A DNA stretch of 48,846 bases from an uncultured Sulfitobacter sp. (GCA_947501805.1 CANMXJ010000023.1:1-48846), one strand, 5' to 3'; counted from the first letter of the stretch, positions 16,841-25,325 are shown. Program-made: numbers and translations. Notes: generated by a model not told the origin, from the sequence alone.

Positions 16841-18013
16841 ATGGACAGACGAAAATTTCTTAAATGCTCAACAATGGGGACCAGCGCCCTCGTTGTTACG
16901 GGATGTAATTCGGGAGCTTTGCAGGTTCAACAGGGTGGCAAGCCACCGCTGGAAGTCAGCCTATTTGCGCCTTGGGATGCGCCAGAGATCTTAAAACTTT
17001 ACGACCCTGCCGTCTTACCCGCCGCTGCAATCCTCGCATCAAACCCGCACAATACACAGCCTTGGACAATGGCGTTTGACGAGAGAAGCTTTCATATCGA
17101 CGCAGACACGGAGCGTCATCTTGGTGCCTTTGACCCTTTTCAGCGCGAAATGTGGATCGGGTTGGGCTGCGCAATTGCTAATGCTGAAATCGCCGGTGCG
17201 ACGGCGGGCTTGCGAACGGGGAGGCCAAGGGTTTCTCAGCTGGGACGCAATGGCGCGGGGCGCGTGACACTTGCACTTGAAAAAATGGAAGCAATTCAAC
17301 ACCCCCTAGCGCCGTTCATTCACGAACGGCGAACCAATCGTGCGCCATTCCTAGATAGGCCTGTTCAATCAGATGCCCTCAAGCGTGTGTCAGAAATGGT
17401 AGGAAGCATACGCGGAGCCAGCTACACAACATTTGATCGAGACTCCGATCAGGGGCAAGCCTTTGCACAAGGAACTCTTGAGGCAACCCGTGCCATCACG
17501 CTAGATCACAGCATGAGCAGCGACGCCCACGTTTGGTTCCGCAATAATGCCCGCGAGGTTGCCGAACACAGAGATGGTGTCTCTATCCCGACGGCAGGAT
17601 TGGCACCTGCAATTTCGTTTCTTGGCCAAATCTTTCCCGTAACAGACAAACAGAAATCCGGTGAATATTGGCTGGCATCAACAAAACGTCAGGTCGCAAG
17701 CACCGCTGGCTTTGGTATCATTAAAGTGAAAAATCCGTACGATCGAAATCAACAGATCGCAGCGGGTCGCCTTTGGCAGCGTTTGCACCTGGCCCTTACC
17801 TCTCAAGGTATCGCCGCGCAGCCGATGAACCAATTGCCAGAGATCGTAGATCGTGATCGAAAACTGGGTGAAGTTCGCGGATGGAGCGAGAAGTTGCGCA
17901 CAATATCGGGCGTAACTGGAAAGGCTACATTGGCATTCAGGTTTGGATATCCGACACGAAAAGTGCCACATTCTGCGCGCCGACCTGTCGACTGGGTACT
18001 GCCAATTTCATAA
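16841..18013 (+). CDS. exported nitroreductase-fold protein (Acg-like)
   Basis: 390 residues from ATG 16841, preceded by AAGGAA; the frame is open from 16760 but the signal peptide sets the start. The N-terminus MDRRKFLKCSTMGTSALVV with GCNSG combines a Tat-type RR motif and a lipobox Cys. The body (LASNPHNTQPWTM, HERRTNRAPFLDRP, and RLWQRLHLALTSQGIAAQP near the C-terminus) is that of the Acg family, an FMN nitroreductase-like fold of uncertain catalysis. In mycobacteria Acg binds flavin and may sequester it. Here it is probably a periplasmic lipoprotein flavoprotein. It is a single gene, and no regulator is directly adjacent. Confidence 0.82.
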   Translation: MDRRKFLKCSTMGTSALVVTGCNSGALQVQQGGKPPLEVSLFAPWDAPEILKLYDPAVLPAAAILASNPHNTQPWTMAFDERSFHIDADTERHLGAFDPFQREMWIGLGCAIANAEIAGATAGLRTGRPRVSQLGRNGAGRVTLALEKMEAIQHPLAPFIHERRTNRAPFLDRPVQSDALKRVSEMVGSIRGASYTTFDRDSDQGQAFAQGTLEATRAITLDHSMSSDAHVWFRNNAREVAEHRDGVSIPTAGLAPAISFLGQIFPVTDKQKSGEYWLASTKRQVASTAGFGIIKVKNPYDRNQQIAAGRLWQRLHLALTSQGIAAQPMNQLPEIVDRDRKLGEVRGWSEKLRTISGVTGKATLAFRFGYPTRKVPHSARRPVDWVLPIS

Positions 18014-18420
18014 TACGCTTTTTAAAGGGATGGCATTTGAACACTTAGAGTTCCCTGCAGCCTTTCCAAAGCAGCCGTTTACGACGGACAGTTCTAGGCT
18101 TGTTTTGTCTTGCGCTTTGATCCTTGGCCATCGTTCCTTCGCTGCAAACTGTGCGAATGACTGGTTTTCACACCGTGTTGCGACAACGGAATTTTAGCAG
18201 TTGCAGCAATTTACACGTTGCGGGCGTACGCAGCACAAAATCAAAAGGTCCTGTGTGGGCTCGAAGCGGTCATCTGACGAAACACTCAGAAAAATTATGC
18301 ATTTAAGAGCCTTCGAGGTCGGCTTGGCGGGACTTGGACGAAGCCGCTACCGCGGCAATGGCGCTTGTTTTGAACGTAGCACGTTGCTGTGAACGCTGCG
18401 CATTTTGATATCTGACGCAC
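18014..18420. other. intergenic region before the IS91 element
   Basis: About 400 bp with no supportable gene. The stretch 18060-18300 has the look of decayed sequence with frequent stops. The IS91 left boundary lies somewhere in or just after this stretch and could not be fixed by eye. Confidence 0.4.
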
Positions 18421-18456
18421 CTGTCTGACGATTGAGCCTTCTCAATCAACGGACAG
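18421..18456 (+). promoter_or_regulatory. two-part hairpin at the IS91 left end / recombinase leader
   Basis: GATTGAG (18430-18436) and CTCAATC (18441-18447) form a perfect 7-bp stem with loop CCTT. Outside it CTGTC (18421-18425) pairs with GACAG (18452-18456), which touches the Shine-Dalgarno GGAG of the recombinase gene. It could be the terminus hairpin of an IS91-type element or a structure limiting translation. Confidence 0.45.
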
Positions 18457-18465
18457 GAGATTTCC

Positions 18466-19353
18466 ATGAAACATGAGAAGACAACCCCGCTGCGTGAGCG
18501 GATGATCGAAGATATGCGCATCCATGGGATGGGCGATAAAGCGCAAAAGGCTCATATCCGGGCGATCAAGCATTTTGCCGGGTTCTTGAAGCGATCACCT
18601 GATACGGCGACGCCTGACGACCTGCGCGCCTATCAGCTGCACATGACCGATACTGGGGTCACGCCGCCTACATATAATGCGCGGATCATGGCGCTCAGGT
18701 TCCTGTTTGGGAAGACCTGCGGGCGCGAAGAGATGAAGAAGTACATGCAGTTCCGCACGCGACCTCGGAAGTTGCCTGCGGTGCTGAGCATCGAAGATGT
18801 TTTGGAGCTTCTTGCTGCGGCCCCTGGTCCGGGTCTGAAGTATCGTGCGGCGCTCAGTATTTCCTACGGTGCCGGGCTGCGGGCATCGGAGGTCTGCAAT
18901 CTCAAGGTCAGCGATATCGACAGCGACCGGATGTTGATCCATGTCGATGAAGGCAAGGGGCAGAAGGACCGCAAGGTGATGTTGTCGCCGGATCTGAGGG
19001 ACCTGCTGCGGGAGTACTGGCGTGAGGCGCGACCCGAGGGTTGGCTCTTTCCTGGCAAGCCGAAGATCAATCCGGTCACGTCGAGGCAATTGGGTCGGGC
19101 ATTCAACTCGGCCAAACATCTGGTCGGCATTTCCAAGCCTGCGACGCTACATACGTTGCGCCATAGCTTTGCCACGCATCTGCTCGAGGCTGGTACGGAC
19201 GTCCGCGTGATCCAGGTTTTGCTCGGTCATGCCAAGTTGAGCACGACGGCGCGCTATACCCATGTCGCCACCAAGACGATCCGGGATACGCCCAGCCCAT
19301 TCGAAGCGCTGAAGAGGCTGAACATCGAGAACCTGCATCACCGACCGGGATAA
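18466..19353 (+). CDS. tyrosine recombinase of the IS91 element (XerC/D-like)
   Basis: 295 residues. The N-terminal SAM-like core-binding domain spans about 1-95 (LRERMIEDMRIHGMGDKAQKAH). The catalytic domain shows Arg in SYGAGLRASEVCNLKVSDID, His-x-x-Arg in LHTLRHSFATHLLEAG, the later His in LLGHAKLSTTARYTH and the nucleophile Tyr in that same motif. All key residues are present, so it appears active. GGACAGGAGA precedes the ATG. Its role in IS91-type movement is not well established; it may resolve intermediates or act with the HUH transposase. Confidence 0.9.
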   Translation: MKHEKTTPLRERMIEDMRIHGMGDKAQKAHIRAIKHFAGFLKRSPDTATPDDLRAYQLHMTDTGVTPPTYNARIMALRFLFGKTCGREEMKKYMQFRTRPRKLPAVLSIEDVLELLAAAPGPGLKYRAALSISYGAGLRASEVCNLKVSDIDSDRMLIHVDEGKGQKDRKVMLSPDLRDLLREYWREARPEGWLFPGKPKINPVTSRQLGRAFNSAKHLVGISKPATLHTLRHSFATHLLEAGTDVRVIQVLLGHAKLSTTARYTHVATKTIRDTPSPFEALKRLNIENLHHRPG

Positions 19354-19364
19354 GTACCGGTCAG

Positions 19365-20558
19365 TTGCCAAAGTTCAAGCTGGAGATCGCTGACATCTTC
19401 CGCACCCATGGCCCTGCTTGGCGGCGGGCCAATAGGGGACATGTCAGCCTCAGCCAGCTCAAAGTGATGTCCTCCATTGAGGCCTGCCGAACCGAGGCGC
19501 TCGGCGGGCATGTAGCGGCCTGTACCAAGTGCAACCATCACCACATTGCTTACAACAGCTGCAAGAACCGCCACTGCCCCAAATGTCAGGGTCCGGCTGC
19601 GCGCGACTGGATGGCGGCGCGGGCAGAGGATTTGCTGCCGGTGGAATACTTCCACGTCGTCTTCACGTTGCCCGCTGAGATCGCCCGCATCGCCTACTGG
19701 AACAAGAAGGCCGTCTATGGCCTTCTGTTCAAAGCGTCTGCGCAAACGGTGATGACAATCGCAGCCGATCCCAAACGTCTCGGCGCAAGGGTCGGCATGA
19801 CCAGCGTGCTGCACACTTGGGGCTCGGCTCTCACGCATCACCCACACATCCACATGATCGTCCCAGGTGGAGGGTTGTCGAAAGACGGCAACCGCTGGAT
19901 TGCCTGCAAACCAGGGTTCTTCCTGCATGTGCGGGTGTTGTCTCGGTTGTTTCGACGCCTTTTTATCGAAGGGTTACTGGCTCTGCACCATGCAGGCGAA
20001 TTGACCTTATTTGGCGATCTGCTGGGGCTGTCCGATCCGCAGGCCTTCGCCGCATATCTCGCGCCACTGCGCAAAATAGAATGGGTGGTCTACGCCAAAC
20101 CACCCTTCGGTGGCCCCGAGGCAGTGCTGGCCTATCTCAGCCGATATACGCATCGCGTGGCAATCTCAAACAGTCGTCTGATCAACGCCGATGCCAACAC
20201 TGTCGCGTTCAAATGGAAAGATTACCGCATCAAATCCGACGACAGACAGAGCGTCATGCGCCTTTATACCGCCGAGTTCATCCGACGATTTCTGATCCAT
20301 GTGCTACCCGATCGCTTCCACCGTATCCGTCACTACGGCCTGCTGGCCAGTTCAAAGCGCAAGGTTAATATTGCAAAAGTGCGCACGTTGCTTGGCGCAC
20401 AGCCCCCCAAACTAGAAGACACGCCAGCCGCAGAAGTCATCCCACTCACATTGCGAGAACCATGCCCAGACTGTGGCGGCGCAATGCGCATCATCGAGAC
20501 TTTCCGACGCGGCCAGAAACCACAATCCCGCGCACCACCCCAAGAGGCCGCCGCATGA
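19365..20558 (+). CDS. IS91-family HUH transposase
   Basis: 397 residues. The TTG at 19365 gives the family's start (PKFKLEIADIFRTHGPAWR); no ATG fits better. An N-terminal zinc-binding region is CTKC with CKNRHCPKC. The HUH motif is HPHIHMIVPGGG and the two catalytic tyrosines are in YLSRYTHRVAIS (Y-L-S-R-Y). A further Cys pair, CPDCGG, lies near the C-terminus. It nicks single strands at the element ends and forms 5'-phosphotyrosine links for rolling-circle-like transposition. It is intact, with all motifs present. The gene starts 11 bp after the recombinase stop, so translation may be coupled. Confidence 0.9.
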   Translation: MPKFKLEIADIFRTHGPAWRRANRGHVSLSQLKVMSSIEACRTEALGGHVAACTKCNHHHIAYNSCKNRHCPKCQGPAARDWMAARAEDLLPVEYFHVVFTLPAEIARIAYWNKKAVYGLLFKASAQTVMTIAADPKRLGARVGMTSVLHTWGSALTHHPHIHMIVPGGGLSKDGNRWIACKPGFFLHVRVLSRLFRRLFIEGLLALHHAGELTLFGDLLGLSDPQAFAAYLAPLRKIEWVVYAKPPFGGPEAVLAYLSRYTHRVAISNSRLINADANTVAFKWKDYRIKSDDRQSVMRLYTAEFIRRFLIHVLPDRFHRIRHYGLLASSKRKVNIAKVRTLLGAQPPKLEDTPAAEVIPLTLREPCPDCGGAMRIIETFRRGQKPQSRAPPQEAAA

Positions 20559-20809
20559 CGAGACGCACGTCACCATCCAACGGCCACACCCTGAACAGCA
20601 ACGCGTTCGAGGCCGATACCCGCTTGCCTGCAGCTCCATTTAAGATGCTCAATGTGCCTGAATTAGGTGAAATACTTCTCGTAAAAGAAATTCTGGCACT
20701 TCAGATCAGCGCCAGAAAAACACAGCCTCATCATCTTGGATTAACCTTGGCAGGGCTCGCTTCACACTTTCCCCATAGGGCTCACCCAAACCCCACGGCT
20801 TCCTCCTAG
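20555..20809 (+). CDS. possible small ORF overlapping the transposase stop (84 aa)
   Basis: An ATG at 20555 overlaps the transposase stop (ATGA), and the frame stays open to 20809. The product is polar at first (MTRRTSPSNGHTLNSNAFEA) and resembles no family I know. The overlap could allow coupled translation, but the region is also where the IS91 right end should lie, so it may be non-coding. Confidence 0.2.
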   Translation: MTRRTSPSNGHTLNSNAFEADTRLPAAPFKMLNVPELGEILLVKEILALQISARKTQPHHLGLTLAGLASHFPHRAHPNPTASS

Positions 20810-21174
20810 TCATGTTTCCCAACGCGGGCCACCGTCGCACAGAAACGAAACCCTGCTCTCAGGCCCGCATCGAAAAACCTTAAACTTTGCCGCCGTTGTA
20901 CTTCCGAATGTTTGCTGACGCAGCATCTGTTCGCAGTTGCGGCACACCCGTTGTTGCAGTACAGTCGGCGTAGTCAGACCGGTCATTCAGCGACCAAGTA
21001 TCGCCGGGAAGGGTGACCGTACTTTCGCTGCCGATGGGCCGACCTAACAAGACGCGGACAAACGGTCGTTGGTGTATTGGGCTCCAAGGATGGCTTTGTG
21101 CAATTCGTAACAGCAGGATCCGTCCAAGACGGTAATCCAGACCCAATCAGCGTCCCGACACCTCAAAAAAGACG
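20810..21174. other. intergenic region after the IS91 element
   Basis: 365 bp with no supportable gene. The stretch around 20900-21010 (CAGCATCTGT, GCAGTTGCGGC) has the flavour of the short intergenic repeats elsewhere in the window, but no gap-free alignment to copies A-C was found. An 88-codon leftward frame at 20880-21146 lacks any family feature. Confidence 0.4.
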
Positions 21175-21684
21175 TCAAACAGCTTGCGCTTGGCTTTGGG
21201 TCATCCAAAGAAGCCCAAAAAGAAGCAACGCAGCAGAAACAGTGCATGCGATTGTCCGCACAGAGTTCCAGAAGGTCCATCTCGGGACATAGACCTGCAA
21301 CCAGTAATCGCGGGTGGTGTCCGTAGACATTTCCATGCCCGCAAGGGCTTCGTTCATCGGGACGTTGAAGATTACGGTGACGCCGAAACATCCGAAAAGA
21401 TAGACCAGCCCGGCCAGCAGGATCAGCGTGCCGGATGGTCCAGACGGGGCAAGTGCGCCGAAGCCCACAAAGACCAATGAAACGACTGCCATGCCCAGAA
21501 ACAGGGCCATGAAGATCCAGCGAAAAACCTCGCGGTTGATGACCTGCATGGCCTCAAGGCCACTATGGCCACCGGTCAACGCGAGCGAGCGGATGATAAA
21601 GTCGGAGAAGGCGAGAAACACGCCGCCCACAAGGGCGTAGGCGAGGATTGCGAATTGAGTGAGCAAGAGGAAAGCGGTCGACAT
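21175..21684 (-). CDS. DUF1772-family membrane protein
   Basis: 169 residues with four probable membrane helices: LLLTQFAILAYALVGGVFLA, WIFMALFLGMAVVSLVFVGF, GTLILLAGLVYLFGCFGVTV and SVRTIACTVSAALLLFGLLW. The motif NVPMNEALA between helices 3 and 4 and the YVPRWTFWNSVR turn are typical of DUF1772, a family that includes anthrone-oxygenase-like proteins. Many bacterial members sit beside NmrA-like genes, as here (68 bp downstream of the NmrA-like gene, same strand), and are thought to be membrane partners in redox or detoxification. Transcription is probably driven by the AraC operator at 22638-22679. Function unproven. Confidence 0.85.
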   Translation of the reverse strand: MSTAFLLLTQFAILAYALVGGVFLAFSDFIIRSLALTGGHSGLEAMQVINREVFRWIFMALFLGMAVVSLVFVGFGALAPSGPSGTLILLAGLVYLFGCFGVTVIFNVPMNEALAGMEMSTDTTRDYWLQVYVPRWTFWNSVRTIACTVSAALLLFGLLWMTQSQAQAV

Positions 21685-21752
21685 TTTCGGGTCTCCTAGT
21701 GGGGTGATGCGGCAGGAGAATCAGTGTCTCCCGCCTTTTTCGATGAATTGAG

Positions 21753-22580
21753 TCAAGCCGCAGTAGACCAAGCGCCTGCAGCCATCGCAGTTTGAGCGAA
21801 GTCGGCAAAGTCGTGGGGTTTGCGGCCCAATGCACGTTCAACGCCATCACTCGTATGCGCGTTGCGACCGTCCAGCGTTTCACGAGCGATCGAGGTGAAG
21901 ACATCAGCCAGGAAATCATCGCCGGCGGCCGCGACATTGGCGTGGAACGCTTCAAACGTGATCGGAACGTGCTGGATGTGGCGCCCCAGCGTTGCCGACA
22001 GGACTTCAGCCATGTCAGCGAATGTCATCAGACGCGGGCCGGTTACCTCATAGCTTTCGCCAAGGTGTCCCTCTTCTGTCAGGGCCGCGACGACCACATC
22101 GGCAATGTCATCAATGTCGATAATCGGCTCGCCCACGTTTCCGCCAGGCATGGGCAGCACGCCACCAAGGATGGGGTCGCGCAAGTAGCCTTCACTGAAG
22201 TTCTGTGCAAACCATGCGGCCCGCACGATAGTAAATGGGATACCAGAGTTGCGAACAATCTCTTCGCCGATGCTGGCGAAATGCTCGCCACGCCCGGAAA
22301 GCAGAACGATATGCTGCAAGCCAGAGCCCAAGGCGACCTTAGTGAAGGCCTCCAGCTTTTCCACGGCACCGGGGAAGGCGAGGTCGGGGAAATAGGTGAC
22401 ATAGGCCTTGGAGACACCGTTCAGAACGGGGGCCCATGTGGCCTGGTCTTCCCAGTCGAACGGGGTGCCAGAACGGCGCGCGCCGCGCCGGACGGACAGG
22501 CCTTTGGCTTCGAGCTTGGAGGCAACACGCGATCCGGTCTTGCCAGTCGCGCCGATGACGAGGATGGGTGGGGTGGTCAT
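21753..22580 (-). CDS. NmrA-like NAD(P)-binding protein (atypical SDR)
   Basis: 275 residues. The Rossmann motif ILVIGATGKTGSRVASKLEA sits at the start, followed by RRGARRSGTPFDWEDQATW. It lacks the Tyr-xxx-Lys of active SDRs at the usual place, having IPFTIVRAAWFAQNF, as in NmrA/HSCARG-type redox sensors and quinone-reductase-like members. Its substrate may be NADP(H) itself or a quinone. It is first in a two-gene unit with the DUF1772 gene. The 42-bp AraC operator ends 57 bp before its ATG, with a -10-like TCTAAACT between. Confidence 0.87.
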   Translation of the reverse strand: MTTPPILVIGATGKTGSRVASKLEAKGLSVRRGARRSGTPFDWEDQATWAPVLNGVSKAYVTYFPDLAFPGAVEKLEAFTKVALGSGLQHIVLLSGRGEHFASIGEEIVRNSGIPFTIVRAAWFAQNFSEGYLRDPILGGVLPMPGGNVGEPIIDIDDIADVVVAALTEEGHLGESYEVTGPRLMTFADMAEVLSATLGRHIQHVPITFEAFHANVAAAGDDFLADVFTSIARETLDGRNAHTSDGVERALGRKPHDFADFAQTAMAAGAWSTAA

Positions 22581-22637
22581 GCTTATATTCCTTTGGTTGC
22601 AGTTGATGACCAGAGTTTAGAAAGATGGATCGGCGCT

Positions 22638-22679
22638 GGTATTGACCATGCGTGCCAGGGTTTTGACATCCGCTGCCAA
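22638..22679 (-). promoter_or_regulatory. tandem AraC operator, site 1 (before the NmrA-like gene)
   Basis: Read on the minus strand from 22679 to 22638, two 21-bp half-sites abut: TTGGCAGCGGATGTCAAAAC(C), then CTGGCACGCATGGTCAATAC(C). Both fit TGGC-N6-TGYCAA or GGYCAA plus (A/T)ACC. The same tandem occurs at 23115-23156 and 31839-31880. A -10-like TCTAAACT follows about 18 bp after TCAATA. The gap to ATG 22580 is 57 bp. The repeat is seen; AraC binding is inferred from family behaviour (direct repeats of two helical turns overlapping -35). Confidence 0.75.
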
Positions 22680-22707
22680 CTCGGTGTCACAGCAAAACGG
22701 GGTGCAA

Positions 22708-22745
22708 ACAAAATGGCGGCGCTGGAATGTCCAACGCCGCTATTT
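22708..22745 (-). terminator. rho-independent terminator for the DUF1330 gene
   Basis: GCGGCGcTGGA (22716-22726) and TCCAaCGCCGC (22730-22740) form an 11-position stem with one mismatch and a three-base loop. On the minus strand it is followed by ATTTTGTTT. It sits 29 bp past the DUF1330 stop and separates that gene from the NmrA unit, which has its own operator. The other side is also T-rich, so it may work both ways. Confidence 0.7.
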
Positions 22746-22768
22746 TTGATTGCCGTTTTGTGGTGTTG

Positions 22769-23056
22769 CTATTCGGTTTCATAAAGGGTGAATTGCATAT
22801 CTGCCGCTTCTTCACGCAATGGCTTGCAGGCCGTGTATTCAGGCGAAGCAAACCATGCCTTGGCCGTTGCGACATCCGGGAAACGCACCATGGCGACGGA
22901 TTGCCTGTCCTCTTGCCCGACCAGCGCGTTGACCTTCTCGCCCTTGGCGACAAATTCGCCACCATGCGCGCTGACGGTAGGGCCTGCCACAGTGGCATAG
23001 GCGTTCATTTTCTCTGCATTCTTGACGTTGAAACGTGCCACGAGAAGTGCGGTCAT
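22769..23056 (-). CDS. DUF1330-family protein
   Basis: 95 residues from ATG 23056, preceded by AAGGAGAGA; in-frame sequence further up is discarded. The start MTALLVARFNVKNAEKMNAY and the blocks AHGGEFVAKGEKV, VAMVRFPDVATAKAWFASPEY are the DUF1330 pattern, a dimeric ferredoxin-like (Dabb-like) fold. The family is small, cytosolic and of unknown reaction; neighbours are often redox and detoxification genes. Its own promoter is marked by the second tandem AraC operator, whose edge lies 58 bp before the ATG, and it ends in a terminator. So it is a single-gene unit directly behind the AraC gene. Confidence 0.85.
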   Translation of the reverse strand: MTALLVARFNVKNAEKMNAYATVAGPTVSAHGGEFVAKGEKVNALVGQEDRQSVAMVRFPDVATAKAWFASPEYTACKPLREEAADMQFTLYETE

Positions 23057-23114
23057 TGTTCTCTCCTTAAACCTTTGTTGTGTGTATCGGCAGAGTAGAC
23101 GCATGCAGGCGACA

Positions 23115-23156
23115 AGGATTGACCCTTCAGGCCAAGGTTTTGACAGTGCCCGCCAG
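23115..23156 (-). promoter_or_regulatory. tandem AraC operator, site 2 (before the DUF1330 gene)
   Basis: Read from 23156 to 23115 on the minus strand: CTGGCGGGCACTGTCAAAAC(C), then TTGGCCTGAAGGGTCAATCC(T). The first half-site matches site 3 closely; the second is weaker in its middle. A -10-like TCTACTCT follows 17 bp after TCAATC, in step with site 1. It starts seven bases after the AraC gene ends. The gap to ATG 23056 is 58 bp. Confidence 0.75.
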
Positions 23157-23163
23157 AACCGCG

Positions 23164-24162
23164 TTACCCTTGCGTCTTACGATAGGCTGCCGGGGTCACG
23201 CCCATCCATCTTTTAAAGGCGCGGTTGAAGGCGCTTTGCTCTGAATATCCAGTCAGGAACGCGATCTCAGACAGCGCGTAGGCCTCATCGCGCAGCATGG
23301 AAGTGGCAATCTCGCGACGCGTTTCTTCGGTCAGTGTCTGAAAGCTTAGGCCGTGTTCAGCAAGCCGCCGGTGAAAGGAGCGGGCGCTCATGCCCAGCCT
23401 GCGCGCGATCTCGGCCATCTTTGGCAAACCCTCACTGAGGGCGTGCGCGATTTCGCTTTTGGTTTGCGTCTGCAAAGCAGGCGCGTCATCGATCTGGGCC
23501 AGTTCGTGGTCTAGGTGTGAGACAAGAAACCGGGTGATGCCTTCATCTCCGAGGATATTGGGGTCCGACAAGGATTGGCGTGACAGGAGCATCGCGTCCT
23601 TGTCCGCCGCGAAGTGAACCGGACAGCCGAAATAGGCTTCGTGGTGCTTCGATGTCTTTGGGGCGGCATGTTTGAAGTACACTTCCAGCGGCGCAAAACC
23701 TTTGGATGACACTTGTCTGCACAGTGAAACACCACTGGCCAGATCGGCCTCGATTGAGATCCGCATGCCAAGCCGCCGCGACCCTGCGCGATGCTCGATG
23801 AACAGAACACCATCATCGGTGTCCTGCAACGCGTAGCGCGCAACGCTGGTCCACAGACGCCAGTACCTTTCAACACGCGAGAACGAGCCAAGCAAATCAG
23901 GCGCTGCCTTCCAGGCCAGGCCGAGTGCGCCATATTCATCCGGGCGCATCGCGCCGCCCACAATCAGCGGCAAGGAGGTCACATCCATCTGCGTCGCCAT
24001 CAATTCGATCATGGCGTAAAAATCATCTTCGTCCAGCATGTGCTTGGGATCCCAAGGACCGTCCACATCCAACCCGATGGATGCCAGCACGGCCCTCTCA
24101 TCGATGGCATTGCCCGCAACGCCGGCGACTTTTCGCGCAAAGAGTGACGTGATCTGTCCCAT
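23164..24162 (-). CDS. AraC-family regulator (OruR/ArgR-like), likely controller of sites 1-3
   Basis: 332 residues. The N-terminal ligand domain (Arabinose_bd type) spans about 1-220, with GALGLAWKAAPDLLGSFSRV and VYFKHAAPKTSKHHEAYFGC, a layout common to OruR-like regulators. The C-terminal AraC DNA-binding domain follows from about 240 (MAEIARRLGMSARSFHRRL; LSEIAFLTGYSEQSAFNRAFKR). Its gene lies directly upstream of the DUF1330 and NmrA-DUF1772 units, each preceded by a tandem operator, so it is the natural activator. A paralogue at 30811-31815 shares the same layout and has the third operator behind it. The inducer is unknown. Confidence 0.9.
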   Translation of the reverse strand: MGQITSLFARKVAGVAGNAIDERAVLASIGLDVDGPWDPKHMLDEDDFYAMIELMATQMDVTSLPLIVGGAMRPDEYGALGLAWKAAPDLLGSFSRVERYWRLWTSVARYALQDTDDGVLFIEHRAGSRRLGMRISIEADLASGVSLCRQVSSKGFAPLEVYFKHAAPKTSKHHEAYFGCPVHFAADKDAMLLSRQSLSDPNILGDEGITRFLVSHLDHELAQIDDAPALQTQTKSEIAHALSEGLPKMAEIARRLGMSARSFHRRLAEHGLSFQTLTEETRREIATSMLRDEAYALSEIAFLTGYSEQSAFNRAFKRWMGVTPAAYRKTQG

Positions 24163-24344
24163 CCAATCAGGTTACGCGCGGTGAAATCACATTCCAAGTC
24201 CCCGGGGCGGCATTGCGTTCGCGCTGGTGCCAAGAGCGACCGACATTTTTGTCCCACACGTCTGTTGTTTGCTTGACTAATCGTTCGATCCGTCATGGCC
24301 GCCACACTGAAGTCAGCAAATCCCTCACGAATCAAACAGCATCT

Positions 24345-24545
24345 GCGCGGCTCCGGGATAAAACCACAAGCCCCAACAAGCTGTGGCAGACCAACTTCAC
24401 CTATCTCAAGGTCATCGGTTGAGGGTGGTTTTATCTCAACACGATCCTAGATTACTGCAGCCGCTACACCATCGCTTGGAAGCTCTGCACGACTATGTGG
24501 GCCCAGGATCGGACCGACAGGATTGATCTGGCTTTGCGAGCCTCA
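24345..24545 (+). pseudogene. IS3-family transposase OrfB, internal remnant with stop
   Basis: The frame reads DKTTSPNKLWQTNFTYLKVI then G, a TGA stop at 24420-24422, then GWFYLNTILDYCSRYTIAWK and LCTTMWAQDRTDRIDLALRA, after which similarity fades near 24545. This is the start of the rve integrase core, with the first catalytic Asp in WQTNFTYL (changed from Asp to Asn) and the second region in ILDYCSRY. The stop replaces the Trp of IGWGW. Both ends are missing. It is a different part of the protein, and probably a different IS3 subgroup, from the remnant at 2-355. The rest of 24163-24670 shows nothing else. Confidence 0.8.
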
Positions 24546-24670
24546 GGATTGGATCAGGCAAATGAGCGAGGAGACATGGATCAGTTAGAACTGGCGCTGC
24601 GATCCCCGGCCGACGCGCGCTGTGTAGAGCTACGTCAGGTCCTGGGGAATACGGGTGGCGCATGGCATCG

Positions 24671-25285
24671 CTAGGCACTCTCACGGACTTGGCCGACGAG
24701 GATCGACCAGTCCATGCCCAAGGCACCATAGACGTCACCTGCCTGATTGCTCGCATTGTCTGCGAGGATCTCGATCATCAGGCTGGCCCCATCCGCGATG
24801 ACCACGCCAGCTTGGGTCAGACGGTGCAAGGCGGTTTCGCGTTTGGTCATGTTGAAGGTCCCGCTGGCATCAACGGCGATGTAGGCTTCGAACCCTTCGC
24901 GCACGGCCCGCATTGCCGGGAAGGCGGCGCAGACTTCGAGGGAGAGGCCCGCAAAGATCAGCTTGCTCCGACCGGTCGCGCGAATGGCCTCTTCCACCCG
25001 TGGCTCATCCCATGCATTGACAGTTGTACGGTCGATGAAGGTCTGATCGGGCAATGCCTCTTGCAGCTCGGAAATGGCCGGACCCCAGAGCGTTTGGGAT
25101 GAGGTTGTGGTTGTGACAATCGGCAAGCCGAGCGCCTTTGCGGCTTTGGCCAGCCCGACGATGTTGTGTTTCAGATCGGCGATCGAATAATCGCGGATAC
25201 CGGTCATCAGCCCGACCTGATTGTCGACAAACACGACAGCGGCATTGTCTCGGGTCAGCGGTTCCGGGTTGTGTAAATTGGTCAT
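24671..25285 (-). CDS. isochorismatase-fold cysteine hydrolase (YcaC-like)
   Basis: 204 residues from ATG 25285 with AGAAAGGAG before it; the longer open frame has no support. The catalytic triad candidates are Asp in VVFVDNQVGLMTG, Lys in IRATGRSKLIFAG and Cys in LSLEVCAAFPAMRA. The motif TTTTSSQTLWGPAI and the C-terminal DVYGALGMDWS match the YcaC subgroup, whose substrates are unknown. No signal peptide, so cytosolic. It is the second gene of a pair with the pirin gene, 40 bp downstream of it, and is divergent from the LysR regulator at 26305. A different isochorismatase-fold gene at 32963 is Tat-exported. Confidence 0.88.
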   Translation of the reverse strand: MTNLHNPEPLTRDNAAVVFVDNQVGLMTGIRDYSIADLKHNIVGLAKAAKALGLPIVTTTTSSQTLWGPAISELQEALPDQTFIDRTTVNAWDEPRVEEAIRATGRSKLIFAGLSLEVCAAFPAMRAVREGFEAYIAVDASGTFNMTKRETALHRLTQAGVVIADGASLMIEILADNASNQAGDVYGALGMDWSILVGQVRESA

Positions 25286-25325
25286 TGTATTCTCCTTTCT
25301 GGATGGGTGTTCAGAAGTGTTGATT

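Larger units (their letters stand above)
18421..20880 (+). mobile_element. IS91-family element with linked tyrosine recombinase
   Basis: Two genes in tandem, a 295-residue tyrosine recombinase and a 397-residue HUH transposase, 11 bp apart. This pairing is a recurrent IS91 layout in Rhodobacterales. The ends are approximate: the left is put at the hairpin 18421-18456 and the right somewhere in 20810-20880. IS91 elements move by a rolling-circle-like mechanism and leave no target duplication, so flanks do not help. Confidence 0.75.

Noticed and set aside
1..20880. The window as a prophage
   Set aside because: An integrase relic and recombinases are present but no capsid, tail, terminase, lysis or phage replication gene.
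20880..21146. 88-codon leftward frame after the IS91 element
   Set aside because: It lies in a degraded intergenic stretch with no ribosome binding site and no family likeness.
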